A stretch of 64,000 bases of DNA from Gammaproteobacteria bacterium (GCA_016191285.1 JACPPA010000033.1:62001-126000), one strand, 5' to 3'. Counted from the first letter of the stretch, positions 19,773 to 29,485 are shown. Numbers and translations are program-made. Notes: a model not told the origin generated them from the letters alone.

Positions 19773-22013
19773 ATGGCTGTTGCTAACGATCTCGGCATGG
19801 TGCCTGCCCCCGCGCAAACCACGCCAACCGGCCCCACCCTCCGCGCGCTGTTCGCGGAACGTGATCGCCTGACGCGCGACACCGGCCACTATTGCGGCGT
19901 TACCGAACTCACGCTTCGCGACGCGGATCCGATTAAATACGAACGCTTCTACAACAAGTTGCACGCCGCGGTACTGGCGGCGCGTGAATCAGCACGCTTC
20001 GTCGCGGCGAGTCCGGGTTCACGTGAAATGGGCGAGTGCTTGTGGGGCATCACCACACCTGAAGGTGACACGCTCGCCGTCTCGCTTGGGTTTTTATCGC
20101 ATACCGCCATTTTCCCCGTGGCCGTGCGCTACATGGCTAACAACGACTACGACGTCAACGATGGGATTGAAGACGGCGACGTGTACGCCGTCTCGGACGG
20201 CAAAACCGGTGGCGTCCCGCATCCCGGAGATTTTTATTCCTTCGTGCCGATCTGCGTGGAAGGTGAAATTGCCGGGTGGGCGGTCGGCATCAATCATTTG
20301 ATGGAAAATGGCGCGCCGGTAGCGGGATCCTGGGCCACTTTTTCGGTCGATACCTTCATGGACGGCCTGGTCTGTCCGCCGATGCGCACGGGCCGCAAGC
20401 TGAAGCAAGAGTCGTGGTGGAAGGCGATTTGGGAACGCCGTACGCGGGCGTCGACAATGAATATCCTGGACGACAAAATGCGCCTCGCCGGCTGCGCGAT
20501 GATTCACCACGCGACCCATCGACTGATCGATGAATTCGGCCTGCAGTATTACAAACGCGCCATTCGCGAGGTCATCGAAGAAAGCCGTCGCATGATCGTC
20601 GACAACATGCGCGCGCTGATGGTCCCCGGACTGTATAACGGCTGCGCCTTCCGGCTCGTGAAATACGCTGGTCTGCAGAACGTATGGTCGCATGCGAATA
20701 AGAACACGTTGATTCATATCCGCGCCAGCGTTGAGCCGAACGAAAACGGCCTGTTGCTCGATACCGAAGGCAGTTCGCGCTGGGGTTATCACTCGTATAA
20801 CGCAACCCCGGGCGGGGTCGATTGTGCGGTGTTCCTTGGCATGATCAATTCCTTTGCCCACAACACCAAAGTCACCGCCGGTATCGAACTTGCCGTGCAG
20901 CGCCATTACGCCTATGGCAGCATCTATAACCCGGATTACGAATTCACCAGCAACGCCAATCTGTGGGCCCAAACCGTCAGCGTTAACAGCATCGGGTTTA
21001 ATGCGGTGTCGCGCGCCGCGTTCGCGCGCGGCTACCTGGAAGAAGCGTTTACCGTGGATGGCAATTGGGGTGCGTTCCAAGGCGCCGGCACCACCGCGGA
21101 CGGATCGTCCTACGGCTTCACCAATTTTGAATGGTTGGGTGGCACCGGGCGCGGCGCGTGGTGCTATAAAGATGGCGAACCGCTGGTGTGGGCAGCGTGG
21201 TCTCAGATCGCGACCATCGGCGACGCAGAAGAATTCGAGTCCTGCGTGCCGCCGCTGTTCTATCTCGGCCGCAAACTCCTCCCCGGCTACTTCGGCTATG
21301 GCAAATACCGTGGGGGTCCTGGCAATTCAGCCGTGCATTGGTGTGTACAGCCGGGCAAACATATCGCGCTAACGCGTCCGAACGGCGGCCTGTCGTGTAC
21401 GGCGTCGGTCGGTCTCGGCATGAGCGGAGCTTACCCGGGCCCCGGCTCGTTCATGATTTCGGCGCGCGGCACCAATCTGCCCGAGTTGATCGCGGAGGGT
21501 GAAACCCCGCGCGATGCGCGCGAATTGCTGGAACAGATTGACGCGGGCCGCCTGACGGTTAAGAACCTCGAAATATGGAAAACCGATTGCCCGGAACTCG
21601 CGTTGAAGGATCACGACCTGTTTGTTGATGCCGCCGGGTCATCCGGTGGCTGGGGCGATCCGCTCGATCGCGATCCGGCGTTGGTCATTAAGGATCTGAA
21701 CGACGGTATGGCTCCGCGGTACGCATTCGTTAGTCGTATGCACGGCGTGGTCGCGGCACAGGACGCGAGTGGCGTTTGGCAACTCGATACGGCGGCAACG
21801 ACGGCGAAGCGCGCCGAGCTAAAACGTCAGCGGCTCGCCGAATCCATACCTGCGGAAGCCTGGTGGCAAGCGGAACGCACCAAGGTCGTAAACAAGGATA
21901 TGGTGCCGGAAGTACATGAGATGTATGCGCAAAGCCTCAGCTTTGCAAAATTCGACGGCGAATTCCGGCGCTTTTGGCAGGTCCCCGCGGACTTTGCGTT
22001 CGCGCGGGAGTAA
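19773..22013 (+). CDS. acxB: Acetone carboxylase-type alpha subunit (HyuB superfamily)
   Basis: 746-residue protein, close to the size of acetone carboxylase alpha and longer than ordinary hydantoinase B. The start at 19773 has a perfect AGGAGAAA site. With that start the metal ligands fall at His150, Asp153 (HPGDF) and His175 (INHLM), the triad I recall for the manganese site of Xanthobacter acetone carboxylase. Expected role: ATP-dependent carboxylation of acetone or a similar ketone to the beta-keto acid, in the cytoplasm, as an alpha2-beta2-gamma2 complex with the next two genes. The substrate could be another ketone, such as butanone or acetophenone. Confidence 0.85.
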   Translation: MAVANDLGMVPAPAQTTPTGPTLRALFAERDRLTRDTGHYCGVTELTLRDADPIKYERFYNKLHAAVLAARESARFVAASPGSREMGECLWGITTPEGDTLAVSLGFLSHTAIFPVAVRYMANNDYDVNDGIEDGDVYAVSDGKTGGVPHPGDFYSFVPICVEGEIAGWAVGINHLMENGAPVAGSWATFSVDTFMDGLVCPPMRTGRKLKQESWWKAIWERRTRASTMNILDDKMRLAGCAMIHHATHRLIDEFGLQYYKRAIREVIEESRRMIVDNMRALMVPGLYNGCAFRLVKYAGLQNVWSHANKNTLIHIRASVEPNENGLLLDTEGSSRWGYHSYNATPGGVDCAVFLGMINSFAHNTKVTAGIELAVQRHYAYGSIYNPDYEFTSNANLWAQTVSVNSIGFNAVSRAAFARGYLEEAFTVDGNWGAFQGAGTTADGSSYGFTNFEWLGGTGRGAWCYKDGEPLVWAAWSQIATIGDAEEFESCVPPLFYLGRKLLPGYFGYGKYRGGPGNSAVHWCVQPGKHIALTRPNGGLSCTASVGLGMSGAYPGPGSFMISARGTNLPELIAEGETPRDARELLEQIDAGRLTVKNLEIWKTDCPELALKDHDLFVDAAGSSGGWGDPLDRDPALVIKDLNDGMAPRYAFVSRMHGVVAAQDASGVWQLDTAATTAKRAELKRQRLAESIPAEAWWQAERTKVVNKDMVPEVHEMYAQSLSFAKFDGEFRRFWQVPADFAFARE

Positions 22014-22016
22014 GGC

Positions 22017-22592
22017 ATGACCGACGATAGCGGCATTAGCAAGGAACTCATCGCGCAATTGATCGCGGGCCAGATCGACGACGACAACGCGACGCGACTG
22101 CAACGGTTACCGCGCAAGGACAAGGATCGATTTTTCAAATACATCGAAGTGCTACAACAACGCGCGCCGTGGCCGGAGCAAATTCTGCTGCGCCTTGGCG
22201 ATAAGTTATTTGTCGTGCGCAATGCGCGAAATGAGCGGGTCGTGAAATGCGAGTGTGGCAAGGAATTTGGTGACTATCGGCAGAATTGGAAACTCGCCTG
22301 TCGTATTCGCACGCGTCGCACCTTACCGGAAATGCTGGAAGTTTATGATCCGGCACCGGCCTGTCCCGAGCCCGGCTGGCAGGAGATCCGCGAGTTCTTT
22401 TGCCCAGATTGCGCGACACAACACGCGGTTGAAGTGGTCGCGCCGGGTTATCCGGTCGTATTCGAAATGCTGCCTGATTTAGATAAGTTTTATCGCGACT
22501 ATCTCGATCGCCCCTTACCGGACGAAGCGCCGACGTGGTATGCCGATCACACGGAAGTCGTCACGCGGACGTGGGCCTCGCTGGTGCATTAG
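22017..22592 (+). CDS. acxC: Acetone carboxylase-type gamma subunit
   Basis: 191-residue small subunit, 3 bases after the alpha-subunit stop and so probably coupled. Cysteines at 78, 80, 95, 116, 129 and 132, arranged as KCECGKEFGDYRQNWK and FFCPDC, fit the zinc-binding small subunit of acetone and acetophenone carboxylases. Size and position support this. A REP palindrome separates it from the beta-subunit gene. Confidence 0.82.
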   Translation: MTDDSGISKELIAQLIAGQIDDDNATRLQRLPRKDKDRFFKYIEVLQQRAPWPEQILLRLGDKLFVVRNARNERVVKCECGKEFGDYRQNWKLACRIRTRRTLPEMLEVYDPAPACPEPGWQEIREFFCPDCATQHAVEVVAPGYPVVFEMLPDLDKFYRDYLDRPLPDEAPTWYADHTEVVTRTWASLVH

Positions 22593-22658
22593 CAGCGCCA
22601 CGCACGGCGATTCGGACAATTTCCGCGTATGTCACATGTATCACGCAATGGTGCACAG

Positions 22659-22724
22659 TGTGGGAGCCGCTTAGCGGCGAATAAACTGGCAACGCCCAAT
22701 TCGCGGTTAAAGCCGCTCCCACAA
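22659..22724. repeat. REP pair inside the carboxylase operon
   Basis: Two inverted REP copies, TGGGAGCCGCTTAGCGGCGA and its complement-like form GCGGTTAAAGCCGCTCCCAC, separated by about 20 bases. They sit in the 223-base gap between the gamma- and beta-subunit genes and can form a long hairpin. Confidence 0.8.
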
Positions 22725-22815
22725 GATCGACGCGGTAATTTTTCAATGTCCGGTCCCGAGCAGCACGCGGAGCTACCGCAAAATGCCTGTAATGAATCGT
22801 TCTTAGGAAATTCAA

Positions 22816-25002
22816 ATGAATTTAGCCACCGCAGTCGCCGCCCACGACCGCCAGTTCATCCTGGCCTTCGACGCCGGCGGCACGATGACCGATGCCATCT
22901 TGGTCAAGCCCGATGGCAGCTTTACGGTAGGAAAATCGATCAGCCGGCGCGAAGACGAACCACGCAGTTACCGCGAATCCGTCACCGATGCCGCGAACAA
23001 TCTTGGCCTCACCGCCGAAGCCGTTCATGTCGGCTGTGCCGCTGACATCTACTGCGGCACGGGGATGCTCAACACCGTCCTGACGGGCAATGGTCGCAAG
23101 GTTGGCCTGCTCGTTACCCGCGGCTTCGAAGATATCACCGTGATGGAAGGCGGTCTGACTTATCTCGGTCAAAGTCAGAACGAATCCTTGCACCAGCAAT
23201 GTCATAAGCACACACGTCCGTTGGTCGAGCCTAAAAATGTGTTCGGCATCAGCGAGCGGCTTACCGGTGGCTGCTATCAAGGCAATATTCACCTCGCACC
23301 GGGGCACGAGTTAATCCCCGTCAAGGAAAGCCAAGTCATCAGCGCGGTGAACACGATGCTGGATCGGGGCATCGAAGTGATCGGCATCTTGTTTTTGTAT
23401 TCCTTCGTCGACCCGCGCCATGAACATCAAGCGAAGGCTGTCGCTGAATCGGTTCTCAAAGCACGCGGCGTGAACATACCGATCGTCTGCTCGGCTGACG
23501 TGGCGCCGGTCTCCAAAGAGAACAATCGCCTGAAGAGCTTGCTGTTTCAGTGTTTCGCCGCCGAGCTGGTGCGTGATTCGTTGCTGTCGGTCGAAACCCA
23601 AGCGAAGGACTATGGTTACCAAGGCCGCCTCCTAACGTTGCTATCTTACGGCGGCGCCGTGAACATGGAATATCCGCGTCTCTACGAAACGATGATCTCA
23701 GGCCCCATCGGCGGGCTGATTGGCGCGCAATTCATCGGCGAACAGTTAGGAATCAACAACATCGTTACCGCCGACATGGGCGGCACGAGCTTCGATGTGG
23801 GCCTGCTGGTCGAAGGTCGCATGGGGATCACCAAGAGCGCGGACATCGCGGGACATCGATTGGCGTTGCAAATGGTTGAAATCGACTCGGTCGGCAGTGG
23901 CGCCGGGTCGGTGGTGTGGGTGGATGAATACAAACGGCTGCACGTCGGCCCGGACAGCGCGGGCGCGAAAGTGGGCCGCTGTCTCGATTTCGAGCGGTTA
24001 ACGGTTACGGATATCAACGTTGTGCTCGGTTATGTTGATCCCGGCTATTTCTTAGGCGGTCAGGTCAAGCTCGATCGCGACGCGGCGCTGAAAGCGCTCG
24101 ATGAGGCCGTCGCCAAACCGTTGGGCTTAGCGGTGTATGAAGCAGGCGCCGGCGTTCTCAACATCGTCAACGCGCAGATGAACGATCTGCTGCGGACGAT
24201 GATCGCGGCCAAAGGCTACGACACTCATGACTTCACGCTGCTCTACTACGGCGGCGCCGGCCCGGTGCACATGTACGGCTTCGCCGACGGCATCGATTTT
24301 AAGGATGTGATTACGCTGCCATGGGCGGCCGGATTCTCCGCGTTTGGCGCCGCCTGTGCCGAGTACATGCATCGTTACGATCGCGGCTTACGCGTGTTGA
24401 TTCTCAATGGATTGGACGATGCCGAACGCACGGCGGTAGCGGTGCAGATCCGTGACGCCTGGGCGGCGCTTGAAGCTGAAGCGCGTGACGAAATGCGCAA
24501 GGAAGGCGTGGATCCCTCAACACTAAAATTTCGTTATGGGATCGCCGCCCGTTACATTGGTCAGCTCGAGAGCTTTGACACCGAACTTCCCGACGGCGCG
24601 ATGGCCGGCCCCGCCGATGTCAAACGCATGCTCGACGCCTTCGAAACCATGTACACCAAGGTCTATCCGGCGGGTGCGCGGTTCCCTGATGCAGGTTATT
24701 CGCTGACCGCGGTGCATCTGGAAGCGATCGCGCCGAAGCCGCAACCGATCTTGGCTGAGTATCCGCTCGCCGCCTCTAAACCGAGCGGCGAGGCGTATGT
24801 CGGCAGCCGCAACGTCTATCATGCTGGTGTTTGGACGCCATTCAACGTCTACGAGATGGCGGCGTTGCAGGCGGGCAATGAAGTGGTTGGACCTGCGATT
24901 ATTCGCGACCCGATGACCACGGTCGTGATTCCACCGGGGCGCGTGATGCGCTTCGATAAGTACCGTGTGTTGCATTACCGCCAAGGAGCCTCATCTAAAT
25001 GA
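22816..25002 (+). CDS. acxA: Acetone carboxylase-type beta subunit (HyuA superfamily ATPase)
   Basis: 728 residues, matching acetone carboxylase beta (about 717) more than hydantoinase A (about 680). The ASKHA-type phosphate loop FDAGGTMTDAI (from residue 18) and the second loop ADMGGTSFDVGLL are present, as expected for the subunit that hydrolyses ATP to activate bicarbonate and ketone. It ends GPAIIRDPMTTVVIPPGRVM, a typical HyuA C-terminal block. The AGGAAATTCAA before the ATG gives a modest ribosome site. Its stop overlaps the next start by four bases. Confidence 0.85.
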   Translation: MNLATAVAAHDRQFILAFDAGGTMTDAILVKPDGSFTVGKSISRREDEPRSYRESVTDAANNLGLTAEAVHVGCAADIYCGTGMLNTVLTGNGRKVGLLVTRGFEDITVMEGGLTYLGQSQNESLHQQCHKHTRPLVEPKNVFGISERLTGGCYQGNIHLAPGHELIPVKESQVISAVNTMLDRGIEVIGILFLYSFVDPRHEHQAKAVAESVLKARGVNIPIVCSADVAPVSKENNRLKSLLFQCFAAELVRDSLLSVETQAKDYGYQGRLLTLLSYGGAVNMEYPRLYETMISGPIGGLIGAQFIGEQLGINNIVTADMGGTSFDVGLLVEGRMGITKSADIAGHRLALQMVEIDSVGSGAGSVVWVDEYKRLHVGPDSAGAKVGRCLDFERLTVTDINVVLGYVDPGYFLGGQVKLDRDAALKALDEAVAKPLGLAVYEAGAGVLNIVNAQMNDLLRTMIAAKGYDTHDFTLLYYGGAGPVHMYGFADGIDFKDVITLPWAAGFSAFGAACAEYMHRYDRGLRVLILNGLDDAERTAVAVQIRDAWAALEAEARDEMRKEGVDPSTLKFRYGIAARYIGQLESFDTELPDGAMAGPADVKRMLDAFETMYTKVYPAGARFPDAGYSLTAVHLEAIAPKPQPILAEYPLAASKPSGEAYVGSRNVYHAGVWTPFNVYEMAALQAGNEVVGPAIIRDPMTTVVIPPGRVMRFDKYRVLHYRQGASSK

Positions 25003-25862
25003 AACTTGCTACCTTCTCGCTGCGTGGCGGCACGCCTCGCCTGGGTCGCGTCGACGGCGACGCGCTGGTCGATCTGTCGACGACGCAACTTCCGTCCGAA
25101 ATGAGCGCGCTCCTCGCGGCCGGTCCCGCCGCACTCGCGACGGCGGCGATTGCGACTGGAGCACGCCACGACCTCACCGACGTCACGCTGTGCGCGCCAG
25201 TGCTAAGGCCACCCAAAATTCTCGCGATTGGACTCAATTACCAAGATCACATCGAGGAAACCAAACTCGAAACGCCCAAATTCCCGATGTTCTTCAACAA
25301 ACAATCCACCGCCGCAAACGGCCCGTATGCCGCGATCCATATGCCACGGGTGTCCGACAAGCTCGATTACGAAGGCGAACTCGGCTTCATCATTGGCCGC
25401 CGTTGCCGCCATGTACCGCGCTCGCGCGCGCACGAAGTGATCGCGGGTTACGTGGTGTGTAACGACGTCAGCGTACGCGACTGGCAAATGCGCGCACAGA
25501 CCTTCACGCTGGGTAAATCGTTCGACACACACGCGCCGTTTGGCCCATTCTTGGTAACTGCCGACGACATCGGCGACCCGCACGACCTGGCGCTGAAAAC
25601 GACGGTCAATGGCGAACTACGCCAAAGTTCGAACACTAAACACTTGGTGTTCGACTGCTTTACGCAGATTGAAACACTGACCCAGGCGTTTACGCTCGAA
25701 CCCGGCGACTTGGTACTCACGGGGACGCCGAGTGGCGTCGGCATTGGCTTCAAACCACCGAAATACTTGATGGTCGGCGACAAGGTCCGGATCGAAATCG
25801 AGAAACTTGGGTTTATCGAAAATACGGTAGTGGCCGAACCGATCACCACCGATTTAATTTAA
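24999..25862 (+). CDS. Fumarylacetoacetate hydrolase family protein
   Basis: 287-residue FAH-fold protein, likely a hydrolase or decarboxylase of 1,3-dicarbonyl or 2-oxo acid compounds. Metal ligands are visible in LDYEGELGFIIGRRCR (Glu-x-Glu) and in CNDVSVRDWQ (Asp), with GKSFDTHAPFGPFLVT and LTGTPSGVGIGFKPP as the usual later blocks. The ATG overlaps the previous stop (ATGA), so it is coupled to the beta subunit. It could act on a beta-keto acid made by the carboxylase, which is inference from position. Confidence 0.9.
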   Translation: MKLATFSLRGGTPRLGRVDGDALVDLSTTQLPSEMSALLAAGPAALATAAIATGARHDLTDVTLCAPVLRPPKILAIGLNYQDHIEETKLETPKFPMFFNKQSTAANGPYAAIHMPRVSDKLDYEGELGFIIGRRCRHVPRSRAHEVIAGYVVCNDVSVRDWQMRAQTFTLGKSFDTHAPFGPFLVTADDIGDPHDLALKTTVNGELRQSSNTKHLVFDCFTQIETLTQAFTLEPGDLVLTGTPSGVGIGFKPPKYLMVGDKVRIEIEKLGFIENTVVAEPITTDLI

Positions 25863-25874
25863 GAAACACGACTC

Positions 25875-26852
25875 ATGCACGCTTGGCAGTTTGATCATTA
25901 CGGACATTACGGCGAAACCTTGCATTGGACAGAGCGCGTGGCGCCGGTGCCGGGCGAACATCAGGCCGTGGTGCGTACGGCTGCCATGTCGCTCAATTTT
26001 CCTGATCTCTTGATCATTCAAGGGAAGTATCAGCACAAAGCGCCCTTGCCAGCGGTGCCTGGCGTTGAAGGCGCGGGCATCGTCGAAGCCGTCGGGCGGG
26101 ATAGCAAATTTAAAATCGGCGACCGGGTCGTCGGCTTCACGCATGCGGGCGGTACGCTCGCCGACTTGTTTGTAGTCCACAACAATTCCGCGTGGACGGT
26201 GCCGCCGCATGTCACGGATGAGCAGGCCGCGGCGTTATCGGTGGTGTACGGCACTTCGTATTTTGGACTTGAGTGTCGCGCACATTTACAGGCAGGGGAG
26301 ACCCTACTCGTGCTCGGCGCGGCTGGTGGCGTCGGACTCGCGGCGATCCAGCTCGGCAAATTGATGGGCGCGACGGTCATCGCCTGTGCCGGCGATCAGG
26401 TCAAACTTGATATCTGTAAGCGCGAAGGCGCCGACCATGGCATTAATTACAAAACGGAAGATTTGGTCGAACGGGTCAAGGCGCTGACTAACGGCAACGG
26501 CGCCGACGTGATCTACGATCCGGTCGGCGGTGAAATCTTTGACCAGGTAAAACGCTGCATCGCGTGGGGCGGACGGCTGGTCGTCATTGGGTTTGCGGGC
26601 GGCAAGATCCCGTCGATCGAACTTAATCGCATCCTGCTCAAAAACATGTCGGTGCTTGGGCTGGCGTGGGGTCAATACCTGGATCGCGGCATGCCAGAGC
26701 CAGGGCAGGCGCAACTCAAATTTTACGACTGGCTTGCCAAACGCCAAATCAACCCGGTGATCTACCGCACCCTGCCCTTCAGCGAGGCCAAAGAAGGGTT
26801 GCGCCTCATTGAAAGCCGTCAGGTCTACGGCAAAGTTGTGATCAAACGCTAA
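25875..26852 (+). CDS. Quinone-reductase-like medium-chain dehydrogenase/reductase
   Basis: 325-residue MDR-superfamily protein of the NADPH:quinone oxidoreductase branch. It has the GroES-like N-terminal domain (MSLNFPDLLIIQGKYQ, PGVEGAGIVEAVG) and a Rossmann domain with LGAAGGVGLAAIQLGK. The Cys/His zinc ligands of alcohol dehydrogenases are missing, so it is probably zinc-free. It is 12 bases after the FAH-family gene. A role in reducing an enone or quinone in the same pathway is plausible but unproven. Confidence 0.9.
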   Translation: MHAWQFDHYGHYGETLHWTERVAPVPGEHQAVVRTAAMSLNFPDLLIIQGKYQHKAPLPAVPGVEGAGIVEAVGRDSKFKIGDRVVGFTHAGGTLADLFVVHNNSAWTVPPHVTDEQAAALSVVYGTSYFGLECRAHLQAGETLLVLGAAGGVGLAAIQLGKLMGATVIACAGDQVKLDICKREGADHGINYKTEDLVERVKALTNGNGADVIYDPVGGEIFDQVKRCIAWGGRLVVIGFAGGKIPSIELNRILLKNMSVLGLAWGQYLDRGMPEPGQAQLKFYDWLAKRQINPVIYRTLPFSEAKEGLRLIESRQVYGKVVIKR

Positions 26853-27102
26853 ATTTCGACGTAAAGGCGGGGTTGCATGGGTCGCTAACTCACCTATGCA
26901 ACCAGTACCGCCAAGCCTCAGACCGACCCGCTGGGTAGAAATCCTGTTCGATCTGACTGGCGTTATGCTGGTTCTGATCTTGTTGAGCACCCTGCCCATC
27001 TCCGAAGCCCATGGCGGCCCGCTAGCCGGGCCAGCCGCAACCAACCCCTCGTCTGACCTGGCACTCAAGCCTGCCGGATCCTGTCGCCAGGATTTCGCTC
27101 AC

Positions 27103-27182
27103 ATTCGCGGCTAAAGCCGCTCCCACAGCATCGATCCAGTGCAGGACGCCCCGCTTGTGGGAGCCGCTTTAGCGGCGAATCC
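27103..27182. repeat. REP pair in the 26853-27317 gap
   Basis: Two REP copies in opposite orientation (CGCGGCTAAAGCCGCTCCCA at 27106-27125 and TGTGGGAGCCGCTTTAGCGG from 27156) about 30 bases apart. The rest of this 465-base gap holds no convincing gene; a frame at 26896-27114 has one hydrophobic stretch but runs into the repeat. Confidence 0.8.
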
Positions 27183-27317
27183 GAACGCCCGCACATCTCA
27201 AGAGTCCAACCGCGCGCGCTTCGCGGAGCGATCCCTTCCCAACAGACAGAGGTGCGCGCCGAGCAATCCACCCAGTACAATCGACCGTCCCGCGCTTACC
27301 CGGATCGGAGCAGTGTC

Positions 27318-28373
27318 ATGATCGCCAATGCGTACTATTCACAAGAAATCCACGGCCCCTATCAGTTATTCGATCTAGGCCCCGCCTTCACGCTCGAAGA
27401 GGGCGGCACATTGCGCAACGCGCAACTGGCCTATGCAACGCATGGCAAACTGAATAAGGCGAAGAACAACGTCATTCTGATTCCGACGTGGTTTTCCGGC
27501 AGCAGCAAGGTTTTTGAGCAGGCGTATATCGGCAAGGATCGTGCCCTCGATCCCGAAAAGTATTTCATTATTTGCGTGAACCAGATCGGCAATGGCTTGT
27601 CGTCATCACCGCATAACACGCCGGCGCCAGCAGGCATGGGGAATTTTCCGAGAATTAGAATTGGCGACGACGTACGCGCGCAACACCTGTTAGTCACCGA
27701 AAAATTCGGCGTTAACGAGCTCGCCTTGGTTGTTGGTGGTTCCATGGGCGCGCAGCAAACTTACGAGTGGGCGGTACGCTATCCGGCGATGGTGTTGCGC
27801 GCCGCGCCGATCGCGGGCACGGCGAAGAATACCGATCACGATTTTCTTTACGGGCAAGCGCTGAGCGATGCTATTACAAGCGATCCGGGCTGGCGTGGCG
27901 GTTGGTACTCCAGTAATGCTGAAGTTCGCGCGGGCCTCGAACGGCATGCTGGAATTTGGGCGGTCATGGGCTTTAGTACTGAATTTTTCAAGCAAGAAGT
28001 CTGGCGTAATTTTGGGTTTAGTTCGATTCCGGATTTCATGATCAACTTCCTGCACGCGTATTTTCTACCGATGGATCCCAATGCCTTGCTCTGCATGGCG
28101 TGGAAGTGGCAACGTGGCGATGTCAGCCGCCATACCGGCGGCGATTTAAAAAAGGCGCTCGCACGAATCACCGCGAAAACCTTCGTGATGCCGATCGATG
28201 AAGACATGTTCTTCCCGCCGCGCGATTGCAAATCCGAACAAAAAATGATCAAGGGCAGCGAACTACGAATTCTGAACGCGATATGCGGGCATTTGGTGTT
28301 GACCGGATTTGACCCTGCGTTCTTGCAACAAGTCGATAAGCACCTAAAAGAACTCTTGGCCTTCAAGGTCTAA
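27318..28373 (+). CDS. Alpha/beta hydrolase of the homoserine O-acetyltransferase (MetX) family
   Basis: 351-residue alpha/beta-hydrolase-fold protein. The nucleophile elbow is [10 protein letters not shown] with Ser142; the acid is in [13 protein letters not shown] and the His in CGHLVLTGF, giving a complete triad. The family block [21 protein letters not shown] is MetX-like, but two features of true homoserine acetyltransferases (the longer lid and typical LNGPS box) are not evident, so a hydrolase or other acyltransferase role is possible. The start ATG at 27318 was preferred over the open upstream extension. Confidence 0.82.
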   Translation: MIANAYYSQEIHGPYQLFDLGPAFTLEEGGTLRNAQLAYATHGKLNKAKNNVILIPTWFSGSSKVFEQAYIGKDRALDPEKYFIICVNQIGNGLSSSPHNTPAPAGMGNFPRIRIGDDVRAQHLLVTEKFGVNELALVVGGSMGAQQTYEWAVRYPAMVLRAAPIAGTAKNTDHDFLYGQALSDAITSDPGWRGGWYSSNAEVRAGLERHAGIWAVMGFSTEFFKQEVWRNFGFSSIPDFMINFLHAYFLPMDPNALLCMAWKWQRGDVSRHTGGDLKKALARITAKTFVMPIDEDMFFPPRDCKSEQKMIKGSELRILNAICGHLVLTGFDPAFLQQVDKHLKELLAFKV

Positions 28374-28423
28374 ATCCCCATGACCGTAGCGCACGAAATT
28401 TCCGACGTCACCTAAGGCACGTT

Positions 28424-28597
28424 ATGCACACACCCAAAGCCGAAGAGCACGAACACGTTCACGGTCCCGACTGCAATCACGATCACGGACTACCCGTCGA
28501 TCCGGCGCGTAACCCCTTGCGCGATGTCGGCCGCAATGATCCGTGCCCATGCGGGAGCGGCAAGAAATTCAAGAAATGTCACGGCAATCCAACTTAA
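28424..28597 (+). CDS. Small SEC-C motif protein
   Basis: 57-residue protein with a His-rich N-terminal half ([16 protein letters not shown]) and a C-terminal SEC-C zinc motif, [18 protein letters not shown], the same motif found at the end of SecA. SEC-C binds zinc and often mediates binding to ribosomes or partner proteins. It sits 50 bases after the MetX-like gene and 12 before the MBL hydrolase. It may be a metal-binding accessory protein; the specific role is unknown. Confidence 0.75.
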   Translation: MHTPKAEEHEHVHGPDCNHDHGLPVDPARNPLRDVGRNDPCPCGSGKKFKKCHGNPT

Positions 28598-28609
28598 AGG
28601 TCACGCGCG

Positions 28610-29485
28610 ATGCATTGGCTACAGATTGGAAATATCGCGGTAACGCGCATCATCGAAATCGAAGAGCCGTTCTTGGTTCCCGATAAAATGTTCGCGGAAG
28701 CGACACCAGAAGCGATTGCCCCGTATCGTTCGTCGTTGGAACCGCGGGCGCTGTGTCCCCAAACGGGCAAACTCATCTTACCCATACAGAGCTATCTCAT
28801 TCGCACCGAACGCCATCTCGCGCTGGTCGACACCTGTGTGGGCAATCACAAATCGCTTGCCGGATTCAAACGGTGGGCTGGCCGCGATGATCCAACCTAT
28901 TTGAGTGCATTAAGCGCGGCAGGTGTCGCCCCCGAGGAAATCGACTTCGTATTCTGTACTCATCTGCACTTAGATCACTGCGGGTGGCACACGGAATTAC
29001 GCGACGGCCGCTGGCACCCCACCTTTCCGAATGCCCGGTATATCTTCGCCAAGGAAGAATATGCGTACGCCGAACGCCAATACCGCGAACGCGGCGATCC
29101 AGTCTTTGTTGAAAACGTAGTGCCCGTAATGGAGGCCGGTCGCGGCGTGCTGGTCGATACGGATTACGCAGTCGACGACACGCTGTATCTTGAGTCCACA
29201 CCAGGGCATACCCCTGGCCATTGTGCCGTCAAGCTGAAATCACGCGCGGAATCCGGGGTGGTTACTGGTGACCTCATCCACAGCCCATTGCAGTGCCCGC
29301 ATCCCGAATGGAATTTCCTATTTGATGATCAACCGACGTTGGCGCGGACCACACGTCGGCGATTCTTAGAGCGTTATGCCGATACGTCAACGCTGATCCT
29401 CGCGACGCATTTTCCATCGCCGTCGGTCGGCTGGTTCCGTAGCGCGGGCGATGCGTTTCGCTACGAATACCGCGATGAACTTTAA
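28610..29485 (+). CDS. Metallo-beta-lactamase-fold hydrolase
   Basis: 291-residue cytoplasmic MBL-superfamily protein. The metal site is complete: THLHLDHCGW (HxHxDH), then STPGHTPGHCAV, VTGDLIHSP and a final His in LATHFPSPSVGW. It resembles the broad group of lactonase and arylsulfatase-like MBL enzymes; no signal peptide. It begins 12 bases after the SEC-C gene and probably closes the catabolic run. The substrate is unknown. Confidence 0.88.
   Translation: MHWLQIGNIAVTRIIEIEEPFLVPDKMFAEATPEAIAPYRSSLEPRALCPQTGKLILPIQSYLIRTERHLALVDTCVGNHKSLAGFKRWAGRDDPTYLSALSAAGVAPEEIDFVFCTHLHLDHCGWHTELRDGRWHPTFPNARYIFAKEEYAYAERQYRERGDPVFVENVVPVMEAGRGVLVDTDYAVDDTLYLESTPGHTPGHCAVKLKSRAESGVVTGDLIHSPLQCPHPEWNFLFDDQPTLARTTRRRFLERYADTSTLILATHFPSPSVGWFRSAGDAFRYEYRDEL

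Noticed and set aside
20094-21080. Long minus-strand open frame (328 residues) opposite the acetone-carboxylase alpha gene
   Set aside because: It lies wholly inside a strongly supported gene, has no ribosome site or protein motif, and arises from the codon bias of the real gene.
26896-27114. 72-residue frame with one hydrophobic stretch in the gap after the MDR gene
   Set aside because: It ends inside a REP copy, has no clear ribosome site and resembles no known small protein. A short membrane peptide cannot be fully excluded.
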